Of a DNA stretch of 64,000 nucleotides, positions 36,207 through 44,922 are shown piece after piece. This DNA comes from Arthrobacter sp. AFG7.2 (GTDB taxonomy: Bacteria; Actinomycetota; Actinomycetes; Actinomycetales; Micrococcaceae), in assembly GCF_002892835.1 (NCBI RefSeq), contig NZ_PJMB01000001.1, positions 248,001 to 312,000 of the forward strand, given 5' to 3'. The position numbers and the translations under genes are program-made. The notes below the pieces were generated by a model that ran no database searches, had not been told where the DNA came from, and worked only from the letters and a program-made list of their open reading frames with translations. Positions within the stretch are counted from its first letter, which is position 1; each line of letters begins with the position of its first letter.

Positions 36207-36396
36207 CTGTGAACTTTCTGTTCGATGAGTGCGCGCCCGCCAACCGCTGATGGGTTGCATGTGCTCAGGCGGGAAGCGCACGGTGCTGATGCGTAGATTC
36301 AATCAGAGAGTCAACACTCAGCCCCGGCCATTTTGTGAGTTGAGACACGAAATTTACCTGAATGTTTGCGGCTGGCGTCAACTGCAGCACGACGGA

Positions 36397-36429
36397 CAAC
36401 GCCGCGCCGGCGGAACCGGGGCGGCGTTG
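36397..36429 (-). terminator. Possible terminator after mnmA
   Basis: CAACGCCGC (36397-36405) pairs with GCGGCGTTG (36421-36429), just past the mnmA stop on the minus strand. There is no T run. Confidence 0.4.
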
Positions 36430-36443
36430 GACAGTGTCGGTTT

Positions 36444-37583
36444 TTAGAGCTCGGCGCGCTGAAGCGAGCGGGCGGCGTCAATGGTGGCCTGGCCCAGGAC
36501 GCGGCTGCCCTGGTACAGGACAATGGTCTGGCCGGGGGCAACGCCGCGCAGTGGCGTGGTGAGCCGCACGACCAGCTGCCCGCCGGCAGCGCCGGCGCCT
36601 TCTTCGTGCGGTTCCATACGTGCCGTCGCAGGCACGGGGTCGCCGTGTGCCCGGACCTGGGCATAGCAGTCGAAGTCTTCGCCCGTTTCCACTTCGCCGA
36701 TGGGCAGGCCTGCCCAGGACACCTTGATGCCCCTGATTTCGTCGATGGCCAGCAGAGCCTCGGGACCCACTACCACCTTGTTTTCCTTGGGCCGGATCTC
36801 AAGGACGAACCGCGGCTTGCCGTCCGGGGCGGGTGTGCCAAGTTTCAGGCCGCGGCGCTGGCCCACCGTGAACGCGTTGGCGCCAGGGTGCTCCCCCACC
36901 TTGGTGCCTGTTTCGTCCACAATGTCGCCGGTGGACATGTCGATCTTTTCGGCAAGCCAGCCGGCGGTGTCGCCGTCGGGAATGAAGCAGATGTCATGGC
37001 TGTCGGGCTTGTTGGCCACGGAGAGCCCGCGGCGGTCAGCTTCCGCCCGCACTTCAGCCTTGGACGGCGTGTCCGCCAGCGGGAACATGGAGTGCTTGAG
37101 CTGCTCGTGGGTCAGCACGCCCAGGACGTAGCTCTGGTCCTTGGCCCAGTCAGCGGCCCGATGCAGTTCGCGGTTGCCGTCGGCGTCCTCGATGACCTTT
37201 GCGTAATGACCGGTGCAGACGGCGTCAAAGCCCAGGGCGATCGCCTTTTCCAGGAGCGCGGCGAACTTGATCCGCTCATTGCAGCGCATGCAGGGGTTGG
37301 GGGTCCGCCCGGCGGCGTATTCGTCGATGAAGTCCTGGACGACGTCTTCCTTGAACCGCTCGGAGAAGTCCCACACGTAGTAGGGAATACCCAGGACGTC
37401 GCAGGCCCGCCAGGCATCGCGGGAGTCTTCGATGGTGCAGCAGCCGCGGCTCCCGGTGCGCAGCGTACCGGGCATGCGCGACAGCGCGAGGTGGACGCCG
37501 ACGACGTCGTGCCCCGCCTCGACGGCGCGGGCGGCGGCGACGGCGGAGTCAACTCCGCCGCTCATGGCTGCTAGAACTCGCAT
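36444..37583 (-). CDS. mnmA: tRNA-specific 2-thiouridylase MnmA
   Basis: This 379-residue enzyme adds sulfur to uridine 34 of tRNA Lys, Glu and Gln. It has the PP-loop SGGVDSAV (8-15), the catalytic nucleophile Cys101 in [12 protein letters not shown], and the second active Cys199 in [10 protein letters not shown]. The C-terminal beta-barrel follows from about 290. It receives sulfur from a cysteine desulfurase, and one is encoded 119 bp upstream on the same strand, which supports a joint role. Confidence 0.96.
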   Translation of the reverse strand: MRVLAAMSGGVDSAVAAARAVEAGHDVVGVHLALSRMPGTLRTGSRGCCTIEDSRDAWRACDVLGIPYYVWDFSERFKEDVVQDFIDEYAAGRTPNPCMRCNERIKFAALLEKAIALGFDAVCTGHYAKVIEDADGNRELHRAADWAKDQSYVLGVLTHEQLKHSMFPLADTPSKAEVRAEADRRGLSVANKPDSHDICFIPDGDTAGWLAEKIDMSTGDIVDETGTKVGEHPGANAFTVGQRRGLKLGTPAPDGKPRFVLEIRPKENKVVVGPEALLAIDEIRGIKVSWAGLPIGEVETGEDFDCYAQVRAHGDPVPATARMEPHEEGAGAAGGQLVVRLTTPLRGVAPGQTIVLYQGSRVLGQATIDAARSLQRAEL

Positions 37584-37702
37584 GCTGGCTTTCTCTCAGG
37601 GGGTTTGGGGTGCTGTGCAGGGTTACTGCGGCGCGGTGTGGACCGGCCGGGTGCTCCCGGAAACGATCCTTGCCTGTCTATTCTAATGCCTGTGGAAAAA
37701 GG

Positions 37703-38947
37703 TCAGTTGCTGCCCGGGGTCTGGCTGCCCATGGAGCTGCGCGCCACGGTTCCGGCGGTCTGGATGCTGGACTCATGTCCGGCCATCCCCGCCTGCCGTG
37801 CACGTGCATAAGCATTGGGCAGCGCGGCCAGCAGCGCGTCGACGTCGGCCTCCACCGAAGCATGCCCCAGGGTAAACCGCTGCGCCCCGCGCGCGGTCTC
37901 CTCGTCAAGGCCCATGGCCAGCAGGACGTGCGAAGGCCGGGGTACCCCGGCAGTGCAGGCCGAGCCAGTGGATGACTCCACCCCCGCCAGGTCCAAAAGG
38001 AACAGCAGGGAGTCGCCTTCACAACCGGGGAAGGTGAAGTGCGCATTGCCGGGCAGCCTGCGATCTCCGGGAGCACCGCGCAGGACGGCTTCCGGTATGC
38101 GTTCACGGACACCCTGGATCAGCCGGTCACGGAGGCCGGCGATCCGGGCGGATTCGGCGTCGAGGGTAGCAACAGCCTTTTCCGCGGCGGCGGCAAAGGC
38201 CGCGATGGAAGCGGTGTCCAGGGTGCCTGAACGGACATCGCGTTCCTGCCCTCCGCCGTGCTGGACGGGGGTCAGTTTCACGGCCCGCCCCAGCAGGAGT
38301 GCCCCCACGCCGACAGGCCCGCCGATTTTGTGTCCGGAGATGGACATGGCGTCCAGCCCCGACGCCTTGAAGTCCACCGGGATGGAACCGAACGCCTGCA
38401 CGGCGTCCGAATGCACGGGGACGCCGACGGCGTGGGACAGCTCTACGATCCTGCGGATGGGCTGAATGGTGCCAACCTCGTTGTTGGCCCACATCACAGT
38501 GACCAGGGCAATGGTCTCAGGGTCACGGGAAAGCTCCGCTTCGAGGGCAGCAAGGTCAACCAGGCCAGCGCTGTCCACCGGCAGCCACACCACCTCTGCG
38601 CCCTCGTGCCGCTCCAGCCACTCCACCGTGTCCAGGACGGCGTGGTGTTCGACCGCGGAACACAGGACGCGCCGCCGCGCAGGCATACCGGCCACTCGGG
38701 ACCAAAAGAGGCCCTTCACCGCCAGATTGTCCGACTCGGTACCCCCCGACGTGAAAATAACCTCAGACGGGTGGGCTCCTGCCGCAGCCGCCACAGCCTC
38801 CCGCGCATCCTCCACGGCACGGCGGGCCCGGCGGCCGGAGCCGTGCAGCGACGAAGGATTGCCCGTGCGTGCCAGCTCACGCGTCATGGCTGCGAGCGCC
38901 TCAGGAGACAGAGGCGTGGTCGCTGCATGATCGAGGTAGACGGGCAC
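37703..38947 (-). CDS. Cysteine desulfurase (NifS/IscS family)
   Basis: This 414-residue PLP enzyme turns cysteine into alanine and a protein persulfide. It has [10 protein letters not shown] at the N-terminus, SGGTESDN near 67-74, PLP-binding Lys207 in [10 protein letters not shown], and the sulfur-carrying Cys331 in [10 protein letters not shown]. The short sequence around the Cys fits the class II/IscS-like housekeeping group. The last 35 residues are Ser/Gln-rich. The GTG start has only a weak Shine-Dalgarno. It lies upstream of mnmA, probably feeding tRNA thiolation; Fe-S supply is also possible. Confidence 0.94.
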   Translation of the reverse strand: MPVYLDHAATTPLSPEALAAMTRELARTGNPSSLHGSGRRARRAVEDAREAVAAAAGAHPSEVIFTSGGTESDNLAVKGLFWSRVAGMPARRRVLCSAVEHHAVLDTVEWLERHEGAEVVWLPVDSAGLVDLAALEAELSRDPETIALVTVMWANNEVGTIQPIRRIVELSHAVGVPVHSDAVQAFGSIPVDFKASGLDAMSISGHKIGGPVGVGALLLGRAVKLTPVQHGGGQERDVRSGTLDTASIAAFAAAAEKAVATLDAESARIAGLRDRLIQGVRERIPEAVLRGAPGDRRLPGNAHFTFPGCEGDSLLFLLDLAGVESSTGSACTAGVPRPSHVLLAMGLDEETARGAQRFTLGHASVEADVDALLAALPNAYARARQAGMAGHESSIQTAGTVARSSMGSQTPGSN

Positions 38948-39010
38948 CCTGCAATTCTAGCGGCCCGTCCTGCCGGGCTCACAGGCAGCGAAACCTGCCG
39001 GGTCCTGCTG

Positions 39011-39703
39011 CTAGCTGGACGGCGGGAGCAGCGGGAGGAAACGGACGACGTCGGCCCTCGCAGCGGCGAGCGCGGGAGCGTCCGGGCAGGAGACGGAGAT
39101 ATAGGCGGACGAGCCGGCGGTGCCGAAAAGCCTGGCCAGCACCACAGTCGCCCTCCCTGCCGGTGCTGCTGCCTGCTCCAGGGCAAGCACCTCGACAGCC
39201 TTGCCGGGCGCTTCGGTGCTTCCGCCCCACTGCAGCGTCTCCGTCTTCAGGTATCCGGGCAGGATGGACGGATCAAGGTATTCAAAGAGGGCAAGGGTCG
39301 AATCGCGGTCGTCACCCCGGATGAGTGGGCTTTGGTTGATCCGCACTTTGGCCGCCACCACGCACCCATCGGCCTTCAGATACCGGGTTTCCCCCGCCAC
39401 ATCACGGCTGACAGCCTTCCAGCCCGGAGCTTCCGCCAGTCCATCGGAGATGCCCACCGGCACGCCGGGCGCCAGGCTGCCACCGGCAGCGAAGGGAAGA
39501 TCCTGCGCGGCCACGGCGTCCGCGTCGTAGCCGGGAGTTATGGTGGGTGTCGCCAGTGCCGGCGTACTCACAGCAGGCTGGGGCGCTGCCGGGTCCCGTA
39601 CATCCACGCTGCAGCCGCCAACCAGTGCAGCTCCCAGTGCAGCTGCCAGCACCGCTGCCATCCTCTGCCTGGCCCCACCGGCCGGTCCCGCCGTCGTCGG
39701 CAT
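39011..39703 (-). CDS. Predicted secreted lipoprotein
   Basis: This 230-residue protein has a hydrophobic signal (about 15-30) ending in a lipobox GAALVGGC, then a Pro/Thr-rich linker and a mixed domain of about 170 residues. I do not recognise the family; the pattern resembles small substrate-sensing or LpqN-like lipoproteins only loosely. The ATG at 39703, six bases after AGGA, is preferred to an ATG two codons upstream. It is divergent from the J-domain gene. Confidence 0.75.
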   Translation of the reverse strand: MPTTAGPAGGARQRMAAVLAAALGAALVGGCSVDVRDPAAPQPAVSTPALATPTITPGYDADAVAAQDLPFAAGGSLAPGVPVGISDGLAEAPGWKAVSRDVAGETRYLKADGCVVAAKVRINQSPLIRGDDRDSTLALFEYLDPSILPGYLKTETLQWGGSTEAPGKAVEVLALEQAAAPAGRATVVLARLFGTAGSSAYISVSCPDAPALAAARADVVRFLPLLPPSS

Positions 39704-39927
39704 ATCCATTCCTGCCCCGCTATGTCCCGCGGCCGGGCCGGCCGCGCCTCCACGAGTCTAAATGCACGGGAGCCGTGCAGGTGCCGCTCACTCCGCGAAG
39801 ATGTTCCCGTCAACAAGCCGTGGAGGGAACCGGGAGGGGCTTGAACGTCGTTGTTCAAGGCAGGCCGTTAAACTGTGCAGACCGGGCTACCTGCGAAGAC
39901 TGGCCATACCAACAGAAGGATGATTGC

Positions 39928-40878
39928 TTGACCGAGAGCAGCAGCTCCTATTACCAGGTGCTTCGCGTGGCCGTTACGGCCACGGAAAAGGAGATCAAGG
40001 TGGCCTACCGCCGGGCCGCCCGGACAGCCCATCCGGATCACGGCGGCGACGCGGCAGCATTCCGCCAGGTAACCAGGGCCTACGAGACGCTGATCGACCC
40101 CACCCGCAGGAAAGCGTACGACCGTTCCTACGCGGCCGGAACCTTTCGCAGTGAGGACGGGGACCCGGAACCGCATTTCGACGCGCCTGCGGCGGGCAGC
40201 CGCGCTTCGGCCACTGTGCACAGGCCAGGCAACGGCCGCAACACTGCCGGGGATCCGGCGGTCTATGTCCCGCCGTATGAAAGCGCCCCCTCCGGAGAAG
40301 TCCCGCTGATCCCCCTGTCGCTCGCCAGCCAGCAGGTTCACGGCATGCCGCGGAAGCGTGGAATTTTCGGGGCAGAGGCACGTATCCAGCGGGAGATGCG
40401 CACGGTCCAGCTGCTCACCCGCCAGGTCCTGCCGGCCATCCCCGCGGCCCGGCTGGTCAATGGCCTGCAGTCGCCCGCAGACAACAGCCACATTGACCAC
40501 GCGGTCCTTTCCGGTTACCGCCTGGCGCTGATCGGGTCCATGCTGCTCCCGAAAGGCGCCTATGCCTGGGACGGCCGGACGCTGAACCACGGCGGCCGTG
40601 CCATTGCGCCTCCCCAACTGGCCCACGTGGTCCGGGCCATGCAGGACATCTTTCCTGAACTGAATGTCACGGGCTGGACTGTCGTTCTCAATCCCGGAGG
40701 CAACCTGCATGAACCGGTCATTGACAACCACCGCCGGTCACCGGGCGCACTTGAAGCCATACAGATTGTCAACGCGGCCGGGATGGTGCGCGGACTCAAG
40801 GAATTCCTCGCCGCCGGCCCTGCTCCCAATACGGTGAACGTTCCGGTGCTGGCCAGGCTCCTGCGCGGTATGCACTGA
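39928..40878 (+). CDS. J-domain protein with possible NERD-like C-terminal domain
   Basis: This 316-residue protein starts with a J domain (about 7-68) carrying the essential HPD motif at 35-37 (TAHPDHGG), so it should stimulate an Hsp70. It lacks the Gly/Phe and zinc regions of DnaJ. Residues 70-140 are disordered. The last 170 residues contain NSHIDHAVLSG (186-196) and PKGAYAWDG (208-216), a pattern like NERD nuclease-related domains, although the usual (D/E)xK is degenerate. The start is a TTG, seven bases after AAGGA; the open frame upstream of it is not family-like. trmL follows by 22 bases. Confidence 0.8.
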   Translation: MTESSSSYYQVLRVAVTATEKEIKVAYRRAARTAHPDHGGDAAAFRQVTRAYETLIDPTRRKAYDRSYAAGTFRSEDGDPEPHFDAPAAGSRASATVHRPGNGRNTAGDPAVYVPPYESAPSGEVPLIPLSLASQQVHGMPRKRGIFGAEARIQREMRTVQLLTRQVLPAIPAARLVNGLQSPADNSHIDHAVLSGYRLALIGSMLLPKGAYAWDGRTLNHGGRAIAPPQLAHVVRAMQDIFPELNVTGWTVVLNPGGNLHEPVIDNHRRSPGALEAIQIVNAAGMVRGLKEFLAAGPAPNTVNVPVLARLLRGMH

Positions 40879-40900
40879 CAACGGTGGCTAGGATGGGATC

Positions 40901-41368
40901 GTGTTCCGCATCCTTTTCCATGCCCCCGAAATCCCCGGCAATACCGGCAACGCCATCCGCCTGGCAGCCATCACGGGGGCTGAACTGCACCTCGTGGAAC
41001 CACTGGGCTTTGACTTCTCCGATGCAAAGCTCCGCCGCGCCGGCCTGGACTACCACGACCTGGCCGTCGTCACTGTGCACAAGAGCATCGAGGACGCGTG
41101 GCAGCACCTCCAGCCGGAACGCGTGTACGCCTTCACCTCGGACGGGGCGGCCAGCTACACGGACATTTCCTATCAGCCGGGTGATGTCCTGATGTTCGGC
41201 CGGGAGTCCGTGGGGCTGCCGGCGGAGCTGAAAGCCGACCCCCATGTGACCGCTACAGTGCGGTTGCCCATGCTGCCGGCACTGCGCTCCCTGAACCTTG
41301 CCAACGCAGCTTCCATTGCCGTGTACGAGGCCTGGCGCCAGCAGGGTTTCGCCGGGGCCAGGACCTGA
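40901..41368 (+). CDS. trmL: tRNA (cytidine/uridine-34-2'-O)-methyltransferase TrmL
   Basis: This 155-residue SPOUT-class methyltransferase consists of the trefoil-knot domain alone. It begins MFRILFHAPEIPGNTGNAIR and has MFGRESVGLP at about 104-113 and RSLNLANAASIAVYE at about 130-144, the SAM-binding knot. It methylates the wobble base ribose of certain tRNA Leu species. The GTG start follows AGGA by seven bases. It probably shares a transcript with the J-domain gene. Confidence 0.94.
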   Translation: MFRILFHAPEIPGNTGNAIRLAAITGAELHLVEPLGFDFSDAKLRRAGLDYHDLAVVTVHKSIEDAWQHLQPERVYAFTSDGAASYTDISYQPGDVLMFGRESVGLPAELKADPHVTATVRLPMLPALRSLNLANAASIAVYEAWRQQGFAGART

Positions 41369-41451
41369 CTCAACCATTCCTGAACGGCAGCTGCACGGTA
41401 GGGCCACCAGGTAATGACGGAAGGCGTCCGCAATTTGCTTGCGCACCCGAC

Positions 41452-41479
41452 CCATCCCTCCCGACGGCTGCCACGAATC
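41452..41479 (+). promoter_or_regulatory. Candidate SigK-dependent promoter
   Basis: CCATCC at 41452-41457 and CGAAT at 41474-41478 are 15-16 bases apart, close to the SigK promoter consensus described in M. tuberculosis (CCATCC, 16-17 bases, CCGAAT). It lies about 40 bp before the sigK start, suggesting autoregulation. Confidence 0.55.
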
Positions 41480-41517
41480 ACTCCTGACAACATTCCTATG
41501 CATATGAGGAGCTGCAG

Positions 41518-42219
41518 GTGACAATGCTGGAGTCAGGTTTCAGGACCTCCCGCAGCAGCCGCGGCGCAACTGCTGATGATTCGCTGTCCGGAGACTTATG
41601 CTTGGTAGTGATGGAAACCCCCAACGCGCCACATTCCGAGGCCACGGCCGCGGTGACAGACCCGCCGGCCGACCTCAGCCACCGGCTTTCAGTTTTGCTG
41701 GAAAATATCAGCCGGGGTGACCAGGCAGCCTTTGCCGAGTTCTACCAGCTCACATCCAGGCGGGTTTTTGGCATGGCCCGGCGGGTGCTGATCGATCCCG
41801 AACTCAGTGAAGACACCACGCAGGAAGTCTTCCTCCAGGTGTGGCAGAACGCAGCAAAGTTTGATCCCAAGGCAGGGAGTCCGCTGTCCTGGCTGATGAC
41901 CATTTCGCACCGCCGGGCGGTGGACAGGGTCCGGTCCTCGCAGTCCTCCACCGACCGTGAGGCCAAGTACGGCGCCAGCACCCAGGACATCGACCACGAC
42001 ACAGTGGCTGACCAGGTGGGAAGCAGGCTGGAAGCGGAGGCCGTTGTCAGGTGTCTGGCGACGCTGACGGAAACCCAACAGGAGTCTGTGCGCCTTGCTT
42101 ACTACGGCGGCCTGACGTACCGGGAGGTTGCCGAACGCCTGAACGCAGCAGTACCCACCATAAAATCCCGTATCCGCGATGGACTGATCCGGCTGAAGAC
42201 CTGCCTGGGGGTGAGTTGA
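41518..42219 (+). CDS. sigK: ECF sigma factor SigK
   Basis: This 233-residue ECF sigma factor has an unusually long N-terminal extension of about 60 residues, then region 2 (about 65-135) with DTTQEVFLQVW and LMTISHRRAVDRVRS, and region 4 (about 170-230) with LAYYGGLTYREVAERLNAAVPTIKSR split by a turn. The GTG at 41518 has an excellent GAGGAG six bases upstream; an inner ATG at 41611 would remove part of the extension. The next gene encodes its RskA-type anti-sigma factor one base after the stop, the standard SigK-RskA arrangement. Confidence 0.9.
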   Translation: MTMLESGFRTSRSSRGATADDSLSGDLCLVVMETPNAPHSEATAAVTDPPADLSHRLSVLLENISRGDQAAFAEFYQLTSRRVFGMARRVLIDPELSEDTTQEVFLQVWQNAAKFDPKAGSPLSWLMTISHRRAVDRVRSSQSSTDREAKYGASTQDIDHDTVADQVGSRLEAEAVVRCLATLTETQQESVRLAYYGGLTYREVAERLNAAVPTIKSRIRDGLIRLKTCLGVS

Positions 42220-42220
42220 G

Positions 42221-43081
42221 ATGACTGAAATGAACAATGGCCGTTCCGGCTCCTTTGGCGACACCGTTGCCTTGGACCTGGCTTCCGGCCGGTCTGTGGA
42301 CCTGGCCGAGCTTTACGCGCTGGATGCGGTCACCACCGAGGAGCGCCAGGCAATCGAGCAGTACATTTCGGCCGCTCCGGCTGCGGAACAGACAGCCTTT
42401 TTTGAAAGGGTGCGCCAGGCAAGGGAGACCCTGGCCCGGACCTTCCGAGTGGAGGAAGAGCCGCCGGCTGACCTTTTCGACCGCATCATTGCGCAACTGC
42501 CCGCGCAAGACAGCGGGCCGGGCGAGGGTACCCCTGGTGCCCCTGCAGTCCCTGCCCCAGGGGAGATAGCAAGCGGACGGCCTCCCATGGGAGACGAGCT
42601 CGCCCAGGCACGGCAGCGCCGTGAGGAACGACGCCGGCCGGCCGGTGCACGCCGTTGGCTCGCTGGAGTCGCAGCTGCTGCCGCCATCGCCCTCGGCGGC
42701 GTAGGCGTCGGGTCGTACCTGGCGGACCAGAACGATCCGCTGAACCAGGTGGTCCGGGCCGGTGACGTGAGGGAAGCCTCCGTGGACGTCACAGGTGGCG
42801 GTACCGCCACCGTCCTCATCTCCTCCTCCGAGGATGCCGTCGTCGTGAAAATGAACGGTGTTCCCGCCCCGCCGGCCGGGAAGGTATACCAGATGTGGCT
42901 GATCCCCAAGGACGGTTCGGCACCGGTGTCCCAGGGCCTGATGGACGAGGAAGCCTTGTCGAAGCCCGCCGTGGTCGAGGGGATTTCCTCTGCTGCGGCG
43001 CTGGGGATAACAGTGGAACCGGCGGGCGGATCTCCGTCCCCCACCACGCCCACCGTTGCCGCCGCCCCGCTTGGCGCATAG
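42221..43081 (+). CDS. rskA: Anti-sigma factor RskA family
   Basis: This 286-residue membrane protein has a cytoplasmic anti-sigma domain (about 17-95) with LAELYALDAVTTEERQAIE, a charged Pro-rich linker, one membrane helix (about 146-166) and an extracytoplasmic RskA domain with KVYQMWLIPKDG near 221-232. In mycobacteria RskA holds SigK until regulated proteolysis releases it. A Pro/Thr-rich tail ends the protein. It starts one base after sigK and is translationally coupled. Confidence 0.92.
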   Translation: MTEMNNGRSGSFGDTVALDLASGRSVDLAELYALDAVTTEERQAIEQYISAAPAAEQTAFFERVRQARETLARTFRVEEEPPADLFDRIIAQLPAQDSGPGEGTPGAPAVPAPGEIASGRPPMGDELAQARQRREERRRPAGARRWLAGVAAAAAIALGGVGVGSYLADQNDPLNQVVRAGDVREASVDVTGGGTATVLISSSEDAVVVKMNGVPAPPAGKVYQMWLIPKDGSAPVSQGLMDEEALSKPAVVEGISSAAALGITVEPAGGSPSPTTPTVAAAPLGA

Positions 43082-43105
43082 AGGTCCTGGTTCTGCTGGA
43101 CAGCG

Positions 43106-43152
43106 AAAGCGCCCCGTTCCATAGTCCGGAAGGATATGGAACGGGGCGCTTT
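43106..43152. terminator. Bidirectional terminator between rskA and the PIG-L gene
   Basis: An 18-bp perfect stem (43106-43123 with 43135-43152) with an 11-base loop begins AAAGC and ends GCTTTT, giving a T tract in both directions between convergent genes. Confidence 0.85.
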
Positions 43153-43170
43153 TCCTTCCGGCTCTGCCGG

Positions 43171-43950
43171 CTAGAAACCGGCGATGGTTCCGGGCCCGTT
43201 GACAGCCACAACGTGGAATGCCTCAGCACTCCTCCCGTCTGCCAGGCCCGCCCGGGCAGCATTCAGCCGCATGCCCTGCCGGACGGTGGATTCCATGGCT
43301 TCGACATCGGGGTGCTGGCTGACGTGGACGTGGATTGCCTGGAGCTTCGCATCCACGTGCCCCGTGACATCCACGAAATGGTTTTCCCGCTCGTCGGGCC
43401 CGGCGTAGAGCCAAAGCCACGGCAGCTTGTAGGCTTCCAGCCCGGCGTCGGCGAGTTCGGGATAAGCGAACGGGTTCTCCACAGCAGGGTAGACGGCGCG
43501 GGTTACCGCCTCCCCCACCGCAAGGTGGTCCGGGTGGCTCTTCTGGATCCGCTTCCAGTTCCGTTCGGGATGCATGGAAAGCACGACGTCGGGACGGAGT
43601 TCCCGAATCAGCCGTACCACGCCCTTCATCACCTCGTGCGAGGGTTCGAGGTAGCCGTCCCGCTGGTGGAGGTAGTGGATGTCGGTAACCCCCACCAGTT
43701 TGGCGGCGCGGCGCTGTTCAGCGTCGCGAAGGGCGATGATGTCCGGCCGGTGGGCGGGATCGAAGCCGCCGGCGTCACCGTCGGTCATGATGCAGTAGCT
43801 GACCTGGACGCCGGCGGCGGTCCAGGCTGCGATGGTTCCGGCAGCACCGAAGTCGATGTCGTCAGGATGGGCCGCAAAACAGAGCACCCGCTCAACCCGG
43901 TGTGCGTCCGGGTTGAACGGGCTCTGTGACTGCTCCGGAGAGTCGGTCAA
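43171..43950 (-). CDS. PIG-L family deacetylase
   Basis: This 259-residue zinc-dependent deacetylase has the AAHPDDIDFG motif (about 21-30), which supplies the metal-binding His and Asp, then TDGDAGGF, and a later SHPDHLAVG with two His. The family includes mycothiol enzymes MshB and Mca and sugar N-deacetylases; the substrate cannot be read here. The start is a TTG with AAAGG seven bases upstream, four bases after the etfA stop. The frame stays open far upstream inside etfA but codes nothing family-like there. Coupling to etfA is likely. Confidence 0.88.
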   Translation of the reverse strand: MTDSPEQSQSPFNPDAHRVERVLCFAAHPDDIDFGAAGTIAAWTAAGVQVSYCIMTDGDAGGFDPAHRPDIIALRDAEQRRAAKLVGVTDIHYLHQRDGYLEPSHEVMKGVVRLIRELRPDVVLSMHPERNWKRIQKSHPDHLAVGEAVTRAVYPAVENPFAYPELADAGLEAYKLPWLWLYAGPDERENHFVDVTGHVDAKLQAIHVHVSQHPDVEAMESTVRQGMRLNAARAGLADGRSAEAFHVVAVNGPGTIAGF

Positions 43951-43954
43951 AGAA

Positions 43955-44908
43955 TCAGCCTTTTCGCTTCTTGATCTCTGCCGTGGCCTGCGGGAGGACG
44001 TTGAACAGGTCGCCCACAATGCCGAAGTCCGCGATCTCGAAGACCGGAGATTCCGCGTCCTTGTTGACGGCCACAATGACTTTGGCCGTCTGCATGCCGG
44101 CCTTTTGCTGGATGGCGCCGGATATGCCTGCGGAAATGTAGAGCTGAGGGGATACGGTCTTGCCGGTCTGTCCAACCTGCGCGTCGTGGCTGATCCAGCC
44201 GGCATCGGTGGCGGCGCGGGAGGCGCCCACTGCGGCTCCCAGGGCGTCGGCAAGTTCTTCCACCGGCCCAAAATCACCATCAAGTCCACGGCCGCCGGCC
44301 ACCACGATGCGGGCGTCAGTCAGGTCCGGGCGTCCGCTGGCAACCTTCTGCTCCCGGGCGGTGATCCTGGCTGCGGCGGCAGTGCTGGCGGCAGGAACCT
44401 CAACCGTCACTGTCTCCAGCGGGGTGGGAGCGGCAGCAGGTTCAGGGACCACGTTGTTCGCCTTCACCGTCAGTACGCTGACCGCTGTGCTGGCCTTGCA
44501 GGCAGTGTTGTAGGAGCCGGCCAGGACCGATTTATGCGCGGTCCCGTCCGCATCCACGGCAACAACGTCCGTGATGACCCCGGCGTTCAGGCGGATGCCC
44601 GCACGGGCTGCAATCTCTTTGCCCTCCGGCGAGTTGTCGAGCAGGACAATCGTGGCCCCAAGCTGCTCCGCAGCTGCTGCCACGTAGGCCGCTTTGGGGG
44701 CAACGAGGAAATCATCGAGGTCCTCGGCCGAAGGGAGCAGCACGGCTCCGACGCCGTACTCCCCGAAGGTGGCCGCGACGTCGTCGTGCAGCTTCCCGTT
44801 GAGGGCAACTGCGGTTTCCCCGAGCGAGCGGCCCAGGGTGAGCAGCTCGAGGCTGCTCTTCTTCAGCGAATCACCGGGGTTGTCAATGAACACAAGTACT
44901 TTTGCCAT
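43955..44908 (-). CDS. etfA: Electron transfer flavoprotein alpha subunit
   Basis: This 317-residue subunit binds FAD through its C-terminal domain, with [10 protein letters not shown] near 200, [24 protein letters not shown] sequence near 230-250 and [18 protein letters not shown] after it. Together with EtfB it takes electrons from acyl-CoA and other dehydrogenases and passes them to the quinone pool via ETF-quinone oxidoreductase, which is not in this window. It starts 14 bp after the etfB stop. Confidence 0.95.
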   Translation of the reverse strand: MAKVLVFIDNPGDSLKKSSLELLTLGRSLGETAVALNGKLHDDVAATFGEYGVGAVLLPSAEDLDDFLVAPKAAYVAAAAEQLGATIVLLDNSPEGKEIAARAGIRLNAGVITDVVAVDADGTAHKSVLAGSYNTACKASTAVSVLTVKANNVVPEPAAAPTPLETVTVEVPAASTAAAARITAREQKVASGRPDLTDARIVVAGGRGLDGDFGPVEELADALGAAVGASRAATDAGWISHDAQVGQTGKTVSPQLYISAGISGAIQQKAGMQTAKVIVAVNKDAESPVFEIADFGIVGDLFNVLPQATAEIKKRKG

Positions 44909-44922
44909 GTCTGTGGTCTCTC

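Noticed and set aside
36207..36443. CRP-like site TGTGA-N6-ACACG before the peptide-binding gene
   Set aside because: The right half deviates at key positions; not convincing as a CRP/GlxR site.
38258..39844. 528-codon open frame on the plus strand opposite the cysteine desulfurase and lipoprotein genes
   Set aside because: It is antisense to two well-supported genes, lacks a ribosome binding site and has the Arg/Gly/His-rich composition of high-GC shadow frames.
39547..39927. Upstream in-frame extension of the J-domain gene
   Set aside because: It overlaps the divergent lipoprotein gene, has no family similarity, and the TTG at 39928 has a good Shine-Dalgarno.
43951..44289. Upstream in-frame extension of the PIG-L gene
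   Set aside because: It lies inside etfA in another frame and encodes low-complexity Pro/Ser/Arg sequence; the TTG at 43950 explains the start better.
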